Below, piece by piece: positions 54,128 through 61,968 of a DNA stretch of 64,000 nt. The translations under genes and the position numbers were made by a program. The DNA is taken from contig JAEWQP010000030.1 in the NCBI GenBank assembly GCA_023399155.1, forward strand, positions 248,001 through 312,000, given 5' to 3'. Position 1 is the stretch's first letter; every line of letters starts with the position of its first letter. The notes under the pieces were generated by a model. It was not told the DNA's origin and searched no databases. It saw only the letters and a list, made by a program, of their open reading frames with translations. This DNA is from Verrucomicrobiota bacterium. GTDB taxonomy: Bacteria; Verrucomicrobiota; Verrucomicrobiia; Opitutales; Opitutaceae.

Positions 54128-54156
54128 TGAGCATAGGCTCATTACTCGCATGAGCC
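54128..54156 (+). promoter_or_regulatory. GAGCAT palindromes upstream of the NifX-like gene
   Basis: TGAGCATAGGCTCA (54128-54141) is a 14-base palindrome with one mismatched pair, overlapped by GGCTCAT-tactcgc-ATGAGCC (54136-54156, perfect arms). The first is nearly identical to the perfect GAGCATATGCTC at 56663-56674, upstream of the metallo-beta-lactamase gene in the same cluster. A common regulator is the simplest explanation. Located 86 bases before the start codon. Confidence 0.7.
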
Positions 54157-54241
54157 AGGACATGCAGGACCCGCTTCAGTGCCGGCGCCACGGGGGCGCG
54201 GCGAGCGTTTTGCGACCTGGTCGCCGGAACCATCCACACGC

Positions 54242-54658
54242 ATGATCATCGCAGTCCCTTTGACCGAACAGGACGAGTTCTCGCCGCATTTCGGCGCGGC
54301 CGCGAAGGTGGGCCTCTTTGAGGTCGACCCCGCGAACCGAACGATTGCGGCGGCGCACGTCGCCCGCCCCTCGGAGTCGGAGCCGTGTCACTGGGCCGGA
54401 TGGCTTGCGTCGCAGCGCGTACAGCTGTTCATCGCCTCGGGCATGGGCCGTGGTGCGCAGCAGCGCATGGCGGCGGCCGGCATCGCGGTGCTCGTCGGCG
54501 TCGCTGCTGGCGCGCCTCGCGCGCTCGTCCAGAACTGGCTCGACGGCGCTGTCGTCGCCGGAGCAAGCCCCTGCGAGGAGGGCCATCATCATGGTCACAC
54601 TCATCACGGCGAGCATGCGCACTCCCACCATGCGGGCGGCTGTGGCTGTTCCCACTGA
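54242..54658 (+). CDS. NifX/NifB-like dinitrogenase-cofactor domain protein with His-rich tail
   Basis: 138 residues from ATG 54242, which begins the family pattern IIAVPLTEQDEFSPHFGAAAKVGLFEVD, then SEPCHWAGWLASQRVQLFIASGMGRGAQQRMAAAGI, the ribonuclease-H-like fold of NifX/NifY and archaeal COG1433 proteins. The C-terminus is remarkably His/Cys-rich (EEGHHHGHTHHGEHAHSHH, then AGGCGCSH), implying metal binding. No nif genes are present, so it belongs to the non-nitrogenase members that accompany MBL-fold and P-loop genes in anaerobes. It overlaps the thioesterase start. Confidence 0.88.
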   Translation: MIIAVPLTEQDEFSPHFGAAAKVGLFEVDPANRTIAAAHVARPSESEPCHWAGWLASQRVQLFIASGMGRGAQQRMAAAGIAVLVGVAAGAPRALVQNWLDGAVVAGASPCEEGHHHGHTHHGEHAHSHHAGGCGCSH

Positions 54659-55118
54659 CGAGGCGTTGCGCGAGTTCTGCGCCCGCGAACACGCCAGATG
54701 CTTCGCCTGTCGCCCGGTCGCAGAAGGCGGGCTCGGTCTGGAGTTCGAGGTGCAGGCGGACGGCACGGTGAGATCCGAGTGGAGCTGCCCATCGGGCGTG
54801 GAAAGCTACGCGGGCATCGTCCACGGCGGCATCCTCGCCACCGCGCTCGACAGCGCGATGGTGCACGTGTTGTTTGCCTCCGGCATCATCGCGCGCACGG
54901 GTGAGCTACGCGTTCGTTACCGGCGTTCGGTGCGCACCGGCACACCCGCCCGCGTGACCGCGCGACTATGCGACGCACTTCGACCCCTCTTTCGCCTCGA
55001 GGCGGAAATCCTGCAGGACGGCGTCGTCTGCACCCGGGCGACGGCGAAGTTCATGGCGCTGGAGTCCAGTCACGCACCGGCGCTGGCAGCGAGGGCGCGG
55101 GAGGCAGCGGCACGATGA
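54630..55118 (+). CDS. PaaI-like hotdog-fold thioesterase
   Basis: 162 residues from ATG 54630; ATGs at 54615 and 54591 are alternatives, all overlapping the end of the NifX-like gene in another frame. The family pattern is CFACRPVAEGGLGLEFEVQ, then GIVHGGILATALDSAMVHVLFASG (the hotdog helix with the HGG motif), RVRYRRSVRTGTPARVTAR and EAEILQDGVVCTRATAKFM. It hydrolyses acyl-CoA or related thioesters. The N-terminal Cys pair (ARCFAC) is a feature of a subgroup of this fold. Confidence 0.85.
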   Translation: MRAAVAVPTDEALREFCAREHARCFACRPVAEGGLGLEFEVQADGTVRSEWSCPSGVESYAGIVHGGILATALDSAMVHVLFASGIIARTGELRVRYRRSVRTGTPARVTARLCDALRPLFRLEAEILQDGVVCTRATAKFMALESSHAPALAARAREAAAR

Positions 55119-55224
55119 AGGCTCCACCGGACCGTCCCCCGCGCCTGGCTCGTCAGTCGATGGACACCCTACACCCGGGTGTCGCGGAGCGGGCCGCGCG
55201 CAAGCGCCGAGGGGAGGTCCCGGC

Positions 55225-55746
55225 ATGAGCAGCGAGCCACTGAGGGCCGTGTCGATCGGTTGGATACGCAGCCCGCATGTGCGGGCCGAGGATACGCCCA
55301 TACAGCCGCGTTACGCCGAGGGCTGCATCGGCCGGGTTGACGTGCTCCCCGAGTTCGCGGCGGGTCTCGACGACATCGAGGGTTTCTCGCACATCTACTT
55401 GGTTTACTGGCTGCACCGCACCGACGGGGTACGGCTGCACGTGCGCCCCTTTCTCGACACGGTTGAGCGCGGGATCTTCGCCACGCGCGCGCCCTGTCGA
55501 CCCAACCCCATCGGCCTCAGCCTCGTCCGGCTGGTGCGGCGCGAGCGCGCCATCCTGCACATCTCGGGAGTCGACGTGCTCGATGGCACGCCTCTACTCG
55601 ACATCAAGCCCTATGCGCCGCGTTACGACGCGATCGAGTCTCCGCGCGGCGGCTGGACCGACGGCATAGACGAGGCCATCGCGCAGGCACGTGGCCGACG
55701 CGGCTACGTGGTGAAGCATTCAACCCCGAAAACATCCCATGAATAA
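55225..55746 (+). CDS. TrmO-like tRNA m6t6A37 methyltransferase
   Basis: 173 residues. Matches the TsaA/TrmO family: IGWIRSPHVRAEDTPIQ, RVDVLPEFAAGLDDIEGFSHIYLVYWLHR, the invariant GIFATRAPCRPNPIGLSLVRL, and DVLDGTPLLDIKPYAPRYD. E. coli TrmO methylates t6A37 of tRNA-Thr with SAM; shorter homologues in anaerobe-type clusters with NifX-like and MBL genes may have other targets. It ends overlapping the next gene by eight bases. Confidence 0.92.
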   Translation: MSSEPLRAVSIGWIRSPHVRAEDTPIQPRYAEGCIGRVDVLPEFAAGLDDIEGFSHIYLVYWLHRTDGVRLHVRPFLDTVERGIFATRAPCRPNPIGLSLVRLVRRERAILHISGVDVLDGTPLLDIKPYAPRYDAIESPRGGWTDGIDEAIAQARGRRGYVVKHSTPKTSHE

Positions 55747-56116
55747 ACTCCCGGAAGGTGTTCGTAACGCTTGGGCCGATCGCGAAGGACCCATCGTTCT
55801 TGTAACCGTCGACACGAGCGGCGTCCCGAACGCGATCTACGCGAGCAGCGTCGGCGCCTACGGCGACGACATGATCGTGATCGCCGACAACTACTTCAAC
55901 AAGACGCGCGCCAACATCGCCTCGGGCAGTCCGGGTGCGCTGCTCTTCATCACGAAGGAGCGAAAGTCCTACCAGCTGAAAGGGCATTTCGAATACCACA
56001 CGTCCGGTCCGGTATTCGAGGCAATGAAGGGATGGAATCCGACGAAGCATCCGGGCGTGGCGGCCGCGGCGCTCCGGGTAGCGCAGGTCTACAGCGGCGC
56101 GGTGAGAATCGCCTGA
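55739..56116 (+). CDS. pyridoxamine 5'-phosphate oxidase-like flavoprotein
   Basis: 125 residues. Split-barrel pattern of the PNPOx-like family: LPEGVRNAWADREGPIVLVTVDTSGVPNAIYASSVGAYGDD and MIVIADNYFNKTRANI, with RKSYQLKGHFEYHTSGPVFE as the second half. These proteins bind FMN or F420; the substrate is not predictable. The start overlaps the TrmO-like gene by eight bases, so the two are translationally coupled. Confidence 0.9.
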   Translation: MNKLPEGVRNAWADREGPIVLVTVDTSGVPNAIYASSVGAYGDDMIVIADNYFNKTRANIASGSPGALLFITKERKSYQLKGHFEYHTSGPVFEAMKGWNPTKHPGVAAAALRVAQVYSGAVRIA

Positions 56117-56153
56117 GACCACGGCGGCGGGCATGTCGACCGGGCCGCGATAG

Positions 56154-56636
56154 TCAGCCCGGTCCGTTCCCGCGCTCACGCTCTTGGATATGATCGTGCT
56201 CGTCGTGTTCGCCGCGCGATGGATCATCTTCGCGCCCGAGTCGTGGTACTGACCCGTGCGCGCCACACAGCCACGCGGGCTCGTCCTTGCTCGAAGAAAG
56301 ATAGTCGACGACCGACGGGCTGAGACCCCGGCCGGTATCGCGCTCGGGCGCCAGCATGGGTGCAGGCTCGCCTATGGCCGGCCGGGGCGATGCGAGCATG
56401 TCCGCAAGCGTATCCGCCGCGTTCATGGGGTGCCGACAGGTGCACGGCCGCGTTCGCAAGCACCGCAGCCGCGCCCATCGCCCGGCACGCCTCGACCGCG
56501 AGTTCGATCGCAGTACGATCGAGGTTGCGACCACCCGCGACTCGTCCTCCGAGGCGAGCAGGTGCTGAAGGAGCGTCGTTTTGCCGGCGCCGTGGAATCC
56601 CGAAAGGATCGTGACGGGAAGGGGGCGGAAAGACAT
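56154..56636 (-). pseudogene. CobW/P47K-like P-loop protein, frame-disrupted and shortened
   Basis: The N-terminus PVTILSGFHGAGKTTLLQHLL is the classical CobW P-loop, followed by EDESRVVA. The reading then leaves frame: continuity resumes in the +1 frame (NLDRTAIELAVEACRAMGAA, then AVLANAAVHLSAP) and returns to the first frame at MNAADTLADMLASP, ending in a His-rich tail (GEHDEHDHIQERERG) that is typical of these metal-handling GTPases. Two compensating frameshifts, or assembly indels near 56429 and 56534, would explain it. It is much shorter than usual (~330 residues). It faces the MBL gene divergently. Confidence 0.55.
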
Positions 56637-56662
56637 GGGAAGCGATTGACCCAGTGAGTAAA

Positions 56663-56674
56663 GAGCATATGCTC
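56663..56674 (+). promoter_or_regulatory. GAGCATATGCTC operator upstream of the MBL gene
   Basis: A perfect 12-base palindrome sits 14 bases before the ATG at 56688 and within the divergent spacer with the CobW-like gene; the same element, with one change, precedes the NifX-like gene at 54128. It could overlap either the promoter or the ribosome-binding region. Confidence 0.7.
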
Positions 56675-56687
56675 ACAACTTCAAGTC

Positions 56688-57671
56688 ATGATCTCGGTGA
56701 CCGTTCTTGTGGAAAACACGGCCCGCGGTGCCGGTGTCCTTGGCGAGCATGGCCTCGCTTGGTGGATCGACACCGGCTGCCATCGCGTGCTCTTCGACAC
56801 CGGGCAGGGACTTGCGCTGCAGCACAACGCCCTCGCCTTGGGCGTGGATCTCGCGCGCGCCGATGCAGTCGTGCTCAGTCATGGGCACTACGACCACGTC
56901 GGCGGGTTGGAGTCGGCCCTGACCGTGATGCCACGAGCCGCGATCTACATGCATCCGCGCGCGATCGAGGCCAAGTTCTCGGGATCCGGCGGCGGCGCCA
57001 CAGGCCGGTCGGTCAGCCAGGCTTTTGTTGAACAGGAGCGTTTTCGCGCGCCAGGACGTGCGGTCGTGCAATCGGTTGAGCCGCGCGAGGTCGTACCCGG
57101 TGTCTGGATGACCGGCGAGATTCCCCGGACCAACGATTTTGAGGATACGGGCGGACGTTTCTTCCTCGATGCGGCCCTGCGCCATGTGGACCCGCTGCTG
57201 GACGACCAGGCGGTATTCTTCACTTGCGAGGAGGGCGTGGTGGTCGTGCTCGGGTGCGCCCACGCTGGCGTGATCAATACGCTCGCCTACGTCTCGCGCC
57301 TGACCGGCCGCGATCGTATTCACGCCGTGCTCGGCGGCATGCACCTCGAGCACGCCTCGCCGCGCCGCATGGCACAGACCTTCGTCGGGTTTCGCCAGTA
57401 CCACGTGCGGCGGATCGGCCCGCTGCATTGCACGGGATCACGCGCGACGATCGCCTTCTTCAATTCGTTCGGCGACCGCTGTGAGAGCGCCGCTGCGGGC
57501 ACGCGGTTCACCTTCAAGGGTGAGGCGCAGTGTCGCGGCACCATTTCCCGGGAGGCCCCAGCATGGCGCTCACCTGCGGACCAGAGCACGAGCGTGCCTT
57601 CAGGCGCGTCCCCCTACCCTAGGCGCACGTCGCCGCCGATCGATAGCCATCGCGGCCATGCGGTTGGCTAG
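56688..57671 (+). CDS. metallo-beta-lactamase-fold hydrolase
   Basis: 327 residues. The zinc motif SHGHYDHVGG gives H65, H67, D69 and H70; GCAHAGVINTLAYV carries a further His ligand, and VLGGMHLEHAS another. The arrangement matches the family of MBL proteins similar to 7,8-dihydropterin-6-methyl-4-(beta-D-ribofuranosyl)aminobenzene synthase-type proteins found near NifX-like genes. Its C-terminal ~50 residues (after FTFKGEAQCRG) are Ser/Pro-rich and may be an extension by read-through of a lost stop. Substrate unknown. Confidence 0.87.
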   Translation: MISVTVLVENTARGAGVLGEHGLAWWIDTGCHRVLFDTGQGLALQHNALALGVDLARADAVVLSHGHYDHVGGLESALTVMPRAAIYMHPRAIEAKFSGSGGGATGRSVSQAFVEQERFRAPGRAVVQSVEPREVVPGVWMTGEIPRTNDFEDTGGRFFLDAALRHVDPLLDDQAVFFTCEEGVVVVLGCAHAGVINTLAYVSRLTGRDRIHAVLGGMHLEHASPRRMAQTFVGFRQYHVRRIGPLHCTGSRATIAFFNSFGDRCESAAAGTRFTFKGEAQCRGTISREAPAWRSPADQSTSVPSGASPYPRRTSPPIDSHRGHAVG

Positions 57672-57848
57672 GAGGCCACGTCGGCTTCGATGCGCTGAAT
57701 CGCATCGCGCAGAGCCTCTCGAACAACGTCGTCAGATGTCACAAGGGCCGGGATCGATCTGGAGCAGCGCTTTGAGCGAAGCAGGACCACCTGAAATGCA
57801 GGGTCACACGCCGCTCAGAAATCGAAGTCGCGTGGCGCGCCCTGTGAA

Positions 57849-58838
57849 TCACTTCGACCGTGCAAAGGGCCACCCGTTCGAAGTCAGCCACTCGACGATC
57901 ACCGTCTGCCACGTGTCGCGCGGGATGAGGAAGAAGCCGTGTTGGCCCTTTTCGAAAAGGCGGGCCTCCACCGGGACGCCGGCGTGCCGAAGCGCCTGGA
58001 AGAACATGATGCTGTTGTCGACGTCGACGAGCCGGTCATCGGCCGCATGGAGGATCAGGGTCGGAGGTGCGTCCTTAGGCACCTGAAGCTCGTTCGAGAA
58101 AAGGCGCACGTCGTCCTCCGTCGGATCGGGGCCGAGCAACGCCTTGCGCGAATCCAGATGGGTGATCTGCGCGTCCATGCTGATCACGGGATAGACCAGG
58201 ATGAGGAAGTCAGGCCGCAGGCTGACCTGCTCGGGATTTTCGACATACGCTTTGTCGAAGTGCGTCGCCAGGGTTGAGGCGAGATGCCCTCCCGCGGAAA
58301 ATCCGATCGCGCCGATGCGGGCCGGATCGAGGTTCCACACCTTCGCGTGCAGACGGACGAAGCGCAACGCCTGCTGCGCATCCTGCAGAGGACCGATCGC
58401 CTTGTTCTCCATCGTGCGGTCGCTCGGTATCCGGTATTTGACGACGAAGGCCGAAAAACCGTGGTCGATGAAAAAGCGTGCCTGTTGCGTTCCCTCATAC
58501 TCGAACGTGAGCCCGGCGTAACCTCCGCCGGGGAAGATGAGCAGGCTGGCACCGTTGGCCTTGCTCGGCGCCGGCAGGTAGACCTCGATCTGCGGGCGGG
58601 ATACGTTTCGCACGAAACCGCGGTCCGCTCCGGACTCCTCGTCCGGCGTCGGTTTGGAGTTGGGGATCCTGCCGTCGCCGTAGAGCGGGAAACTCTGCAT
58701 CGGCGGCGGAAAAAAGCGGCTCATATCCGGAGGCGCGCTGGCGGTCTTCTGCGCGGGGGTTGGCGCCGCGTCTTGACCGAGGGCAAAGGGCGCGAGGCTC
58801 GCCAAGCCAGCAACGAGTACAGCCGTCAGGAGTTTCAT
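57849..58838 (-). CDS. exported alpha/beta hydrolase (acetyl-esterase/BD-FAE type)
   Basis: 329 residues from ATG 58838, giving a signal peptide LLTAVLVAGLASLAPFALGQD. The hydrolase core has the oxyanion loop LLIFPGGGYAGLTFEYEG, nucleophile elbow IGFSAGGHLAS with S181, acid HAADDRLVDVDN and base GQHGFFL. The order matches bifunctional acetylxylan esterase/feruloyl esterase-like carbohydrate esterases, so removal of acyl groups from plant polysaccharides is plausible for Opitutaceae. ~340 bases of repeat array precede it. Confidence 0.9.
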   Translation of the reverse strand: MKLLTAVLVAGLASLAPFALGQDAAPTPAQKTASAPPDMSRFFPPPMQSFPLYGDGRIPNSKPTPDEESGADRGFVRNVSRPQIEVYLPAPSKANGASLLIFPGGGYAGLTFEYEGTQQARFFIDHGFSAFVVKYRIPSDRTMENKAIGPLQDAQQALRFVRLHAKVWNLDPARIGAIGFSAGGHLASTLATHFDKAYVENPEQVSLRPDFLILVYPVISMDAQITHLDSRKALLGPDPTEDDVRLFSNELQVPKDAPPTLILHAADDRLVDVDNSIMFFQALRHAGVPVEARLFEKGQHGFFLIPRDTWQTVIVEWLTSNGWPFARSK

Positions 58839-59024
58839 GGGAAGATCCGCACAAATACCTCGGGGCGCCTTGGAGTCGAGAGAACAGAAGACGGTGGTCC
58901 GAGCCGAAGCGGTGGTGTCGCGACTGCCGACTGTTGCCCTTGTCTGCGAGACTTGCCCACCCGCCTGAGCCGGCGGCGCGGATCGCTTCGCGACCACCAC
59001 TCAGCTTTTGCTCCGCAGTTCGTC

Positions 59025-59379
59025 CGATCGCCGCTTCCGCGCCTTTCGCTTCGCGCAAGCGCTGGCGCGGGTCGCCGTTTGCTGCGCAAACGGCTGGTTG
59101 GACACCCGTTGCCTCTTTCGATCGCCGCTTCCGCGCCTTTCGCTCCGCGTAAGCGCTGGCGCGGGTCGCCGTTTGCTGCGCAAACGGCTGGTTGGACACC
59201 CGTTGCCTCTTTCGATCGCCGCTTCCGCGCCTTTCGCTCCGCGAAAGCGCTGGCGCGGGTCGCCGTTTGCGTAGCAAACGGCTGGCTAGACACCCGTTGC
59301 CTCTTTCGATCGCCGCTTCCGCGCCTTTCGCTCCGCGAAAGCGCTGGCGCGGGTCGCCGTTTGCTGCGCAAACGGCTGG
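59025..59379. repeat. 94-bp tandem repeat array ending at the tRNA-Met 3' end
   Basis: Units begin at 59025, 59119, 59213 and 59307 (each starting cgatcgccgcttccgcgcct): an exact period of 94 bp, 3.8 copies, nearly identical to one another. Each holds two hairpins, CTTTCGC-tcc-GCGAAAG (imperfect in the first unit) and GCCGTTTG-ctgcg-CAAACGGC. The last copy stops at ggctgg, whose tgg is also the encoded CCA end of the minus-strand tRNA-Met. The 94-bp period is not a multiple of three and no protein is supported. Confidence 0.95.
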
Positions 59380-59451
59380 TGCCAGAGGGCGGGATTGAAC
59401 CGCCGACCAAGGGCTTATGAGTCCCCTGCTCTACCACTGAGCTACTCTGGC
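59377..59451 (-). tRNA. tRNA with CAT anticodon (Met, or Ile2 by lysidine)
   Basis: On the minus strand, acceptor GCCAGAG (5' end at 59451) pairs with CTCTGGC, then A and encoded CCA. The D arm AGCTCAGTGGTAGAGC and T arm GGCGGTTCAATCCCGCC are regular. The anticodon loop ACTCATAAG gives CAT. The elongator Met and the lysidine-modified Ile cannot be told apart with certainty; the strong resemblance to GGGGACTCATAAGCCCTTGG forms favours elongator Met. Not the initiator, whose C1-A72 mismatch and GGG stems are absent. Confidence 0.9.
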
Positions 59452-59742
59452 GTAAATCGTTGCTCCTGAGTCTCGAGGCTTATCCCAACCCGGATCAAGA
59501 CGGAATCCACATCCCACGCTGAATTCGTGGTGCGGGAGCCGGCCTTCGGGCAAAGAACAGACGCGCTAACTCGTATCGGAACACGACGAGCGGCGTTTAC
59601 TACGGGCGCTTCGCCGCCTCCGGCAAGCAGAAATCGGTCTCCGTGGCCGATGGCGTCGCTCCCGCAAATCTGCGCCTACGCACAGGGCGCCACGACCTTC
59701 GGCATCGGAGTATTGAGGACTGAACGGAAACGCGCTTGATTA

Positions 59743-59760
59743 TTTCGCTATTCTGCGAAA
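59743..59760 (+). promoter_or_regulatory. ArsR-type operator upstream of the first ArsR gene
   Basis: TTTCGC-tattct-GCGAAA is a perfect inverted repeat 12 bases before the ATG at 59772. A nearly identical site (TTTCGC-N6-GCGAAT) lies just before the permease gene at 60159-60176, so the same repressor probably controls both. Confidence 0.8.
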
Positions 59761-59771
59761 CATGCGCGGGC

Positions 59772-60110
59772 ATGGCTTCGATCAAGGCGCGCGCCGCCAA
59801 TCGCCGGCAGGCCGACGTCTTCAAGGCGCTCGGGCATCCGGCGCGACTCCAGGTGGTGAAGGAACTCGCGGACGGCGAGCGCTGCGTGTGCGACCTCGTC
59901 GACCTGACCGGACTCGGGTGGTCCACGGTCTCCCGCCATCTCGCGGTGCTCAAATCGGTGGGCGTGATCGAGGACGACAAACGCGGCCTGCAGGTGTTTT
60001 ACCGGCTTCGGATGCCGTGCGTGGTGCGCTTCGCCTCGTGCCTCGAGGCCGTCGCCGAAGGCCAGGACGTCACCTTCACCGTGGGTTGCTGCAGCGAGAA
60101 GGCGCGCTGA
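59772..60110 (+). CDS. ArsR/SmtB-family metal-sensing repressor
   Basis: 112 residues from ATG 59772. The winged helix is clear: ADVFKALGHPARLQVVKELADGERCVCDLVDLTGLGWSTVSRHLAVLKSVGVIEDDKRGLQVFYRL. The Cys pair C-V-C in GERCVCDLV lies in the alpha-3 position used for metal binding (alpha3N/alpha5-type sites), and another Cys pair occurs at the C-terminus (VGCCSEKAR). Release by arsenite or a soft metal is likely. The gene is 75 bases upstream of the permease gene, in the same orientation. Confidence 0.93.
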   Translation: MASIKARAANRRQADVFKALGHPARLQVVKELADGERCVCDLVDLTGLGWSTVSRHLAVLKSVGVIEDDKRGLQVFYRLRMPCVVRFASCLEAVAEGQDVTFTVGCCSEKAR

Positions 60111-60158
60111 CACGAGGCCCCATCTCCCCCGCCCCGCCCCCTCCCTGGCCGCCATTCG

Positions 60159-60176
60159 TTTCGCTCTTTCGCGAAT
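60159..60176 (+). promoter_or_regulatory. second ArsR-type operator, before the permease gene
   Basis: TTTCGC-tctttc-GCGAAT matches the operator at 59743-59760 in sequence and spacing. It ends nine bases before the permease ATG, so a bound repressor would cover the ribosome-binding region or an internal promoter. Confidence 0.7.
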
Positions 60177-60185
60177 CAGCGCACC

Positions 60186-61484
60186 ATGAGCCTTCGCCTG
60201 GAACTCAAGACCTTCGCCTGGATGGCGGCGGCGTTCGCTGCGTTCTACTATCTTCCGCTGGGCTCACCGCGCTTTGACGGCGCCGTGACGGAGGCGCTTG
60301 CCTTGACCCAATGGTACATGCGCGAGCATGTGATCCTGTGCCTGCTGCCTGCGTTCTGGATCGCGGGTGCGATCGGCGCGTTTGTCTCGAAGCAGTCAGT
60401 GATGCGCTACTTCGGCCCGAATGCACCCAGGCTCGCGAGCTACGGCGTGGCGTCGGTTTCGGGGACGATCCTCGCGGTCTGTTCCTGCACGGTGCTGCCG
60501 CTCTTTTCCGGAATCTATCGCATGGGTGCGGGCCTCGGCCCGGCCACGGCTTTCCTTTACTCCGGGCCGGCGATCAATGCCCTCGCCATCATCCTGACCG
60601 CGAAGGTGCTCGGCCTGCAGCTAGGCATGGCGCGCGCGATCGGTGCGATCGTCTTCTCCATCGTGATCGGCGCGCTGATGCACGTGATTTTCAGGCGCGA
60701 GGAGAAAGCGAAGGCGGTCCGGATGGCCGCGATGCCGGAACCGTCTCCCGCCCGGCCGCTCTGGCAGACCGGCGTGTTCTTCGGCCTCATGGTGGCGATC
60801 CTCGTCGTTGCCAACTGGGGACGGGCCGAAGGGACGACCGGGTTCTTTGCCGCCGTGTTTGCCGTGAAGTGGCGGCTCACCGCAGCGTTTGCGACACTGT
60901 TTGCCCTCGTGCTGTGGCGCTGGTTCGGCCTGTCGGCGGTTCGCCTCGGGATCTCGGCCGCGGCGACAGCCGGCTCAGCCATGCTCGTCCCCGCGCATCC
61001 TTCGCTGGCGGTGCTGGTCGCCGTCGCCGGATTGACCTGGGCCACGGCCGGGCGCAAAGGCGAGGCCGGAGAGTGGTTCGCCGAATCGTGGGACAACGCC
61101 AAGCAGATCTTTCCGCTGCTCATCGGCGGCGTGCTCGTGGCCGGTCTCCTGCTCGGTCGCCCAGGAAACGAGGGCCTGATTCCCGGTGAATGGATCGCGC
61201 GCGCGGTGGGCGGAAACTCACTCGCCGCCAATGCCTTCGCCGCCGTCGCCGGTGCGCTGATGTATTTCGCCACGTTGACCGAGGTGCCCATCCTGCAGGG
61301 CCTGATCGGAAGCGGCATGGGTGCGGGTCCCTCGCTCACCCTGCTGCTCGCCGGCCCGGCGCTGAGCCTCCCGAGCATCCTCGTGATCAACTCCGTCATC
61401 GGACCGCGAAAGACCGCGACCTACGTCGGTCTGGTCGTCGCGCTCTCCACGCTCGTCGGCTGGACCTATGGCTTCCTGGCCTGA
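60186..61484 (+). CDS. DUF318/ArsP-type permease
   Basis: 432 residues with about ten membrane spans. The two repeat halves have the paired motifs of this family: VSGTILAVCSCTVLPLFSGIYRMGAGLGPATAFLYSGPAIN in the first, and ATLTEVPILQGLIGSGMGAGPSLTLLLAGPALSLPSILV in the second. The conserved CSCTVLP Cys pair is typical of members exporting arsenicals or Cu/Zn (SO_0444 type). It is the transport component of the ArsR-controlled cluster. ATG 60186 overlaps the second operator's flank. Confidence 0.93.
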   Translation: MSLRLELKTFAWMAAAFAAFYYLPLGSPRFDGAVTEALALTQWYMREHVILCLLPAFWIAGAIGAFVSKQSVMRYFGPNAPRLASYGVASVSGTILAVCSCTVLPLFSGIYRMGAGLGPATAFLYSGPAINALAIILTAKVLGLQLGMARAIGAIVFSIVIGALMHVIFRREEKAKAVRMAAMPEPSPARPLWQTGVFFGLMVAILVVANWGRAEGTTGFFAAVFAVKWRLTAAFATLFALVLWRWFGLSAVRLGISAAATAGSAMLVPAHPSLAVLVAVAGLTWATAGRKGEAGEWFAESWDNAKQIFPLLIGGVLVAGLLLGRPGNEGLIPGEWIARAVGGNSLAANAFAAVAGALMYFATLTEVPILQGLIGSGMGAGPSLTLLLAGPALSLPSILVINSVIGPRKTATYVGLVVALSTLVGWTYGFLA

Positions 61485-61545
61485 CACGACGTCCGGCCGC
61501 AACCCAAAGCCTCCTCTTCTCCACACCATCCCCACCACCACAGCC

Positions 61546-61779
61546 ATGAAAAAGATCCAGATTCTCGGTACGGGTTGCCGGAAGTGCGCCCTGCTCGCCG
61601 AAAACGCGGAGAACGCCGCCCAGGCGCTCCACCTCAACTACTCCCTCGAGAAGGTCACCGACATCAACGAGATCTCCTCGTTCGGCGTCATGTTCACACC
61701 CGCCCTCGTGGTCGACGGCGCGGTCAAGGTCGCCGGCAAAGTGCCGTCGATCGACGAGGTGAAGCGAATGCTCAGCTGA
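61546..61779 (+). CDS. small thioredoxin-like (MTH895-type) protein
   Basis: 77 residues from ATG 61546. The redox motif is CRKC (GTGCRKCALL), following the start KKIQILGTGC; the cis-Pro is in FTPALVVDG. Proteins of this size, often encoded beside DUF318 permeases, are glutaredoxin-like disulfide proteins thought to serve metal- or metalloid-handling. The gene is 61 bases downstream of the permease gene. Confidence 0.92.
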   Translation: MKKIQILGTGCRKCALLAENAENAAQALHLNYSLEKVTDINEISSFGVMFTPALVVDGAVKVAGKVPSIDEVKRMLS

Positions 61780-61802
61780 CCAGCCGAACCTGAACCGAAC
61801 CC

Positions 61803-61957
61803 ATTTCACCACAAGCGCACGGAGAACACGGAGCCGAATCGACATGAACAGCGGGAGGCGACGGCAACCGGGGACTGACCCAGCGTCCTCATTCCCTTCG
61901 TTTTCTTCTGTGAGGATCCTCCGCCCCTGCGCTCGCCGTGCCCTCTGTGGTGCGAAA
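61803..61957. repeat. short element with cacagagg terminal inverted repeats
   Basis: The left end TTTCACCACAAGCGCACGG (61803-61821) and the right end (61936-61957, ccgtgccctctgtggtgcga) are imperfect inverted repeats of each other, ~155 bp apart, with a further aacacggag copy inside the left end. It fills the spacer between the thioredoxin-like and DGC genes, leaving 11 bases to the next ATG. It is the best-defined copy of the cacggag/cacagagg family in this window. Confidence 0.75.
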
Positions 61958-61968
61958 CACGATCTACC

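Noticed and set aside
54318..54629. Upstream extension of the thioesterase
   Set aside because: It lies inside the NifX-like gene in a different frame and is Arg/Ser-rich without structure.
57668..57770. Minus-strand fragment reading ALVTSDDVVREALRDAI then QRIEADVAS, ending in a stop shared with the MBL gene's end
   Set aside because: It resembles the start of ribbon-helix-helix antitoxins, but it is too short, has no start and no toxin partner.
58284..59420. 378-codon plus-strand frame and mirror frames through the 94-bp repeats
   Set aside because: The repeat period is not divisible by three and the frame only stays open because GC-rich repeats lack stops; the peptide repeats simply follow the DNA repeat.
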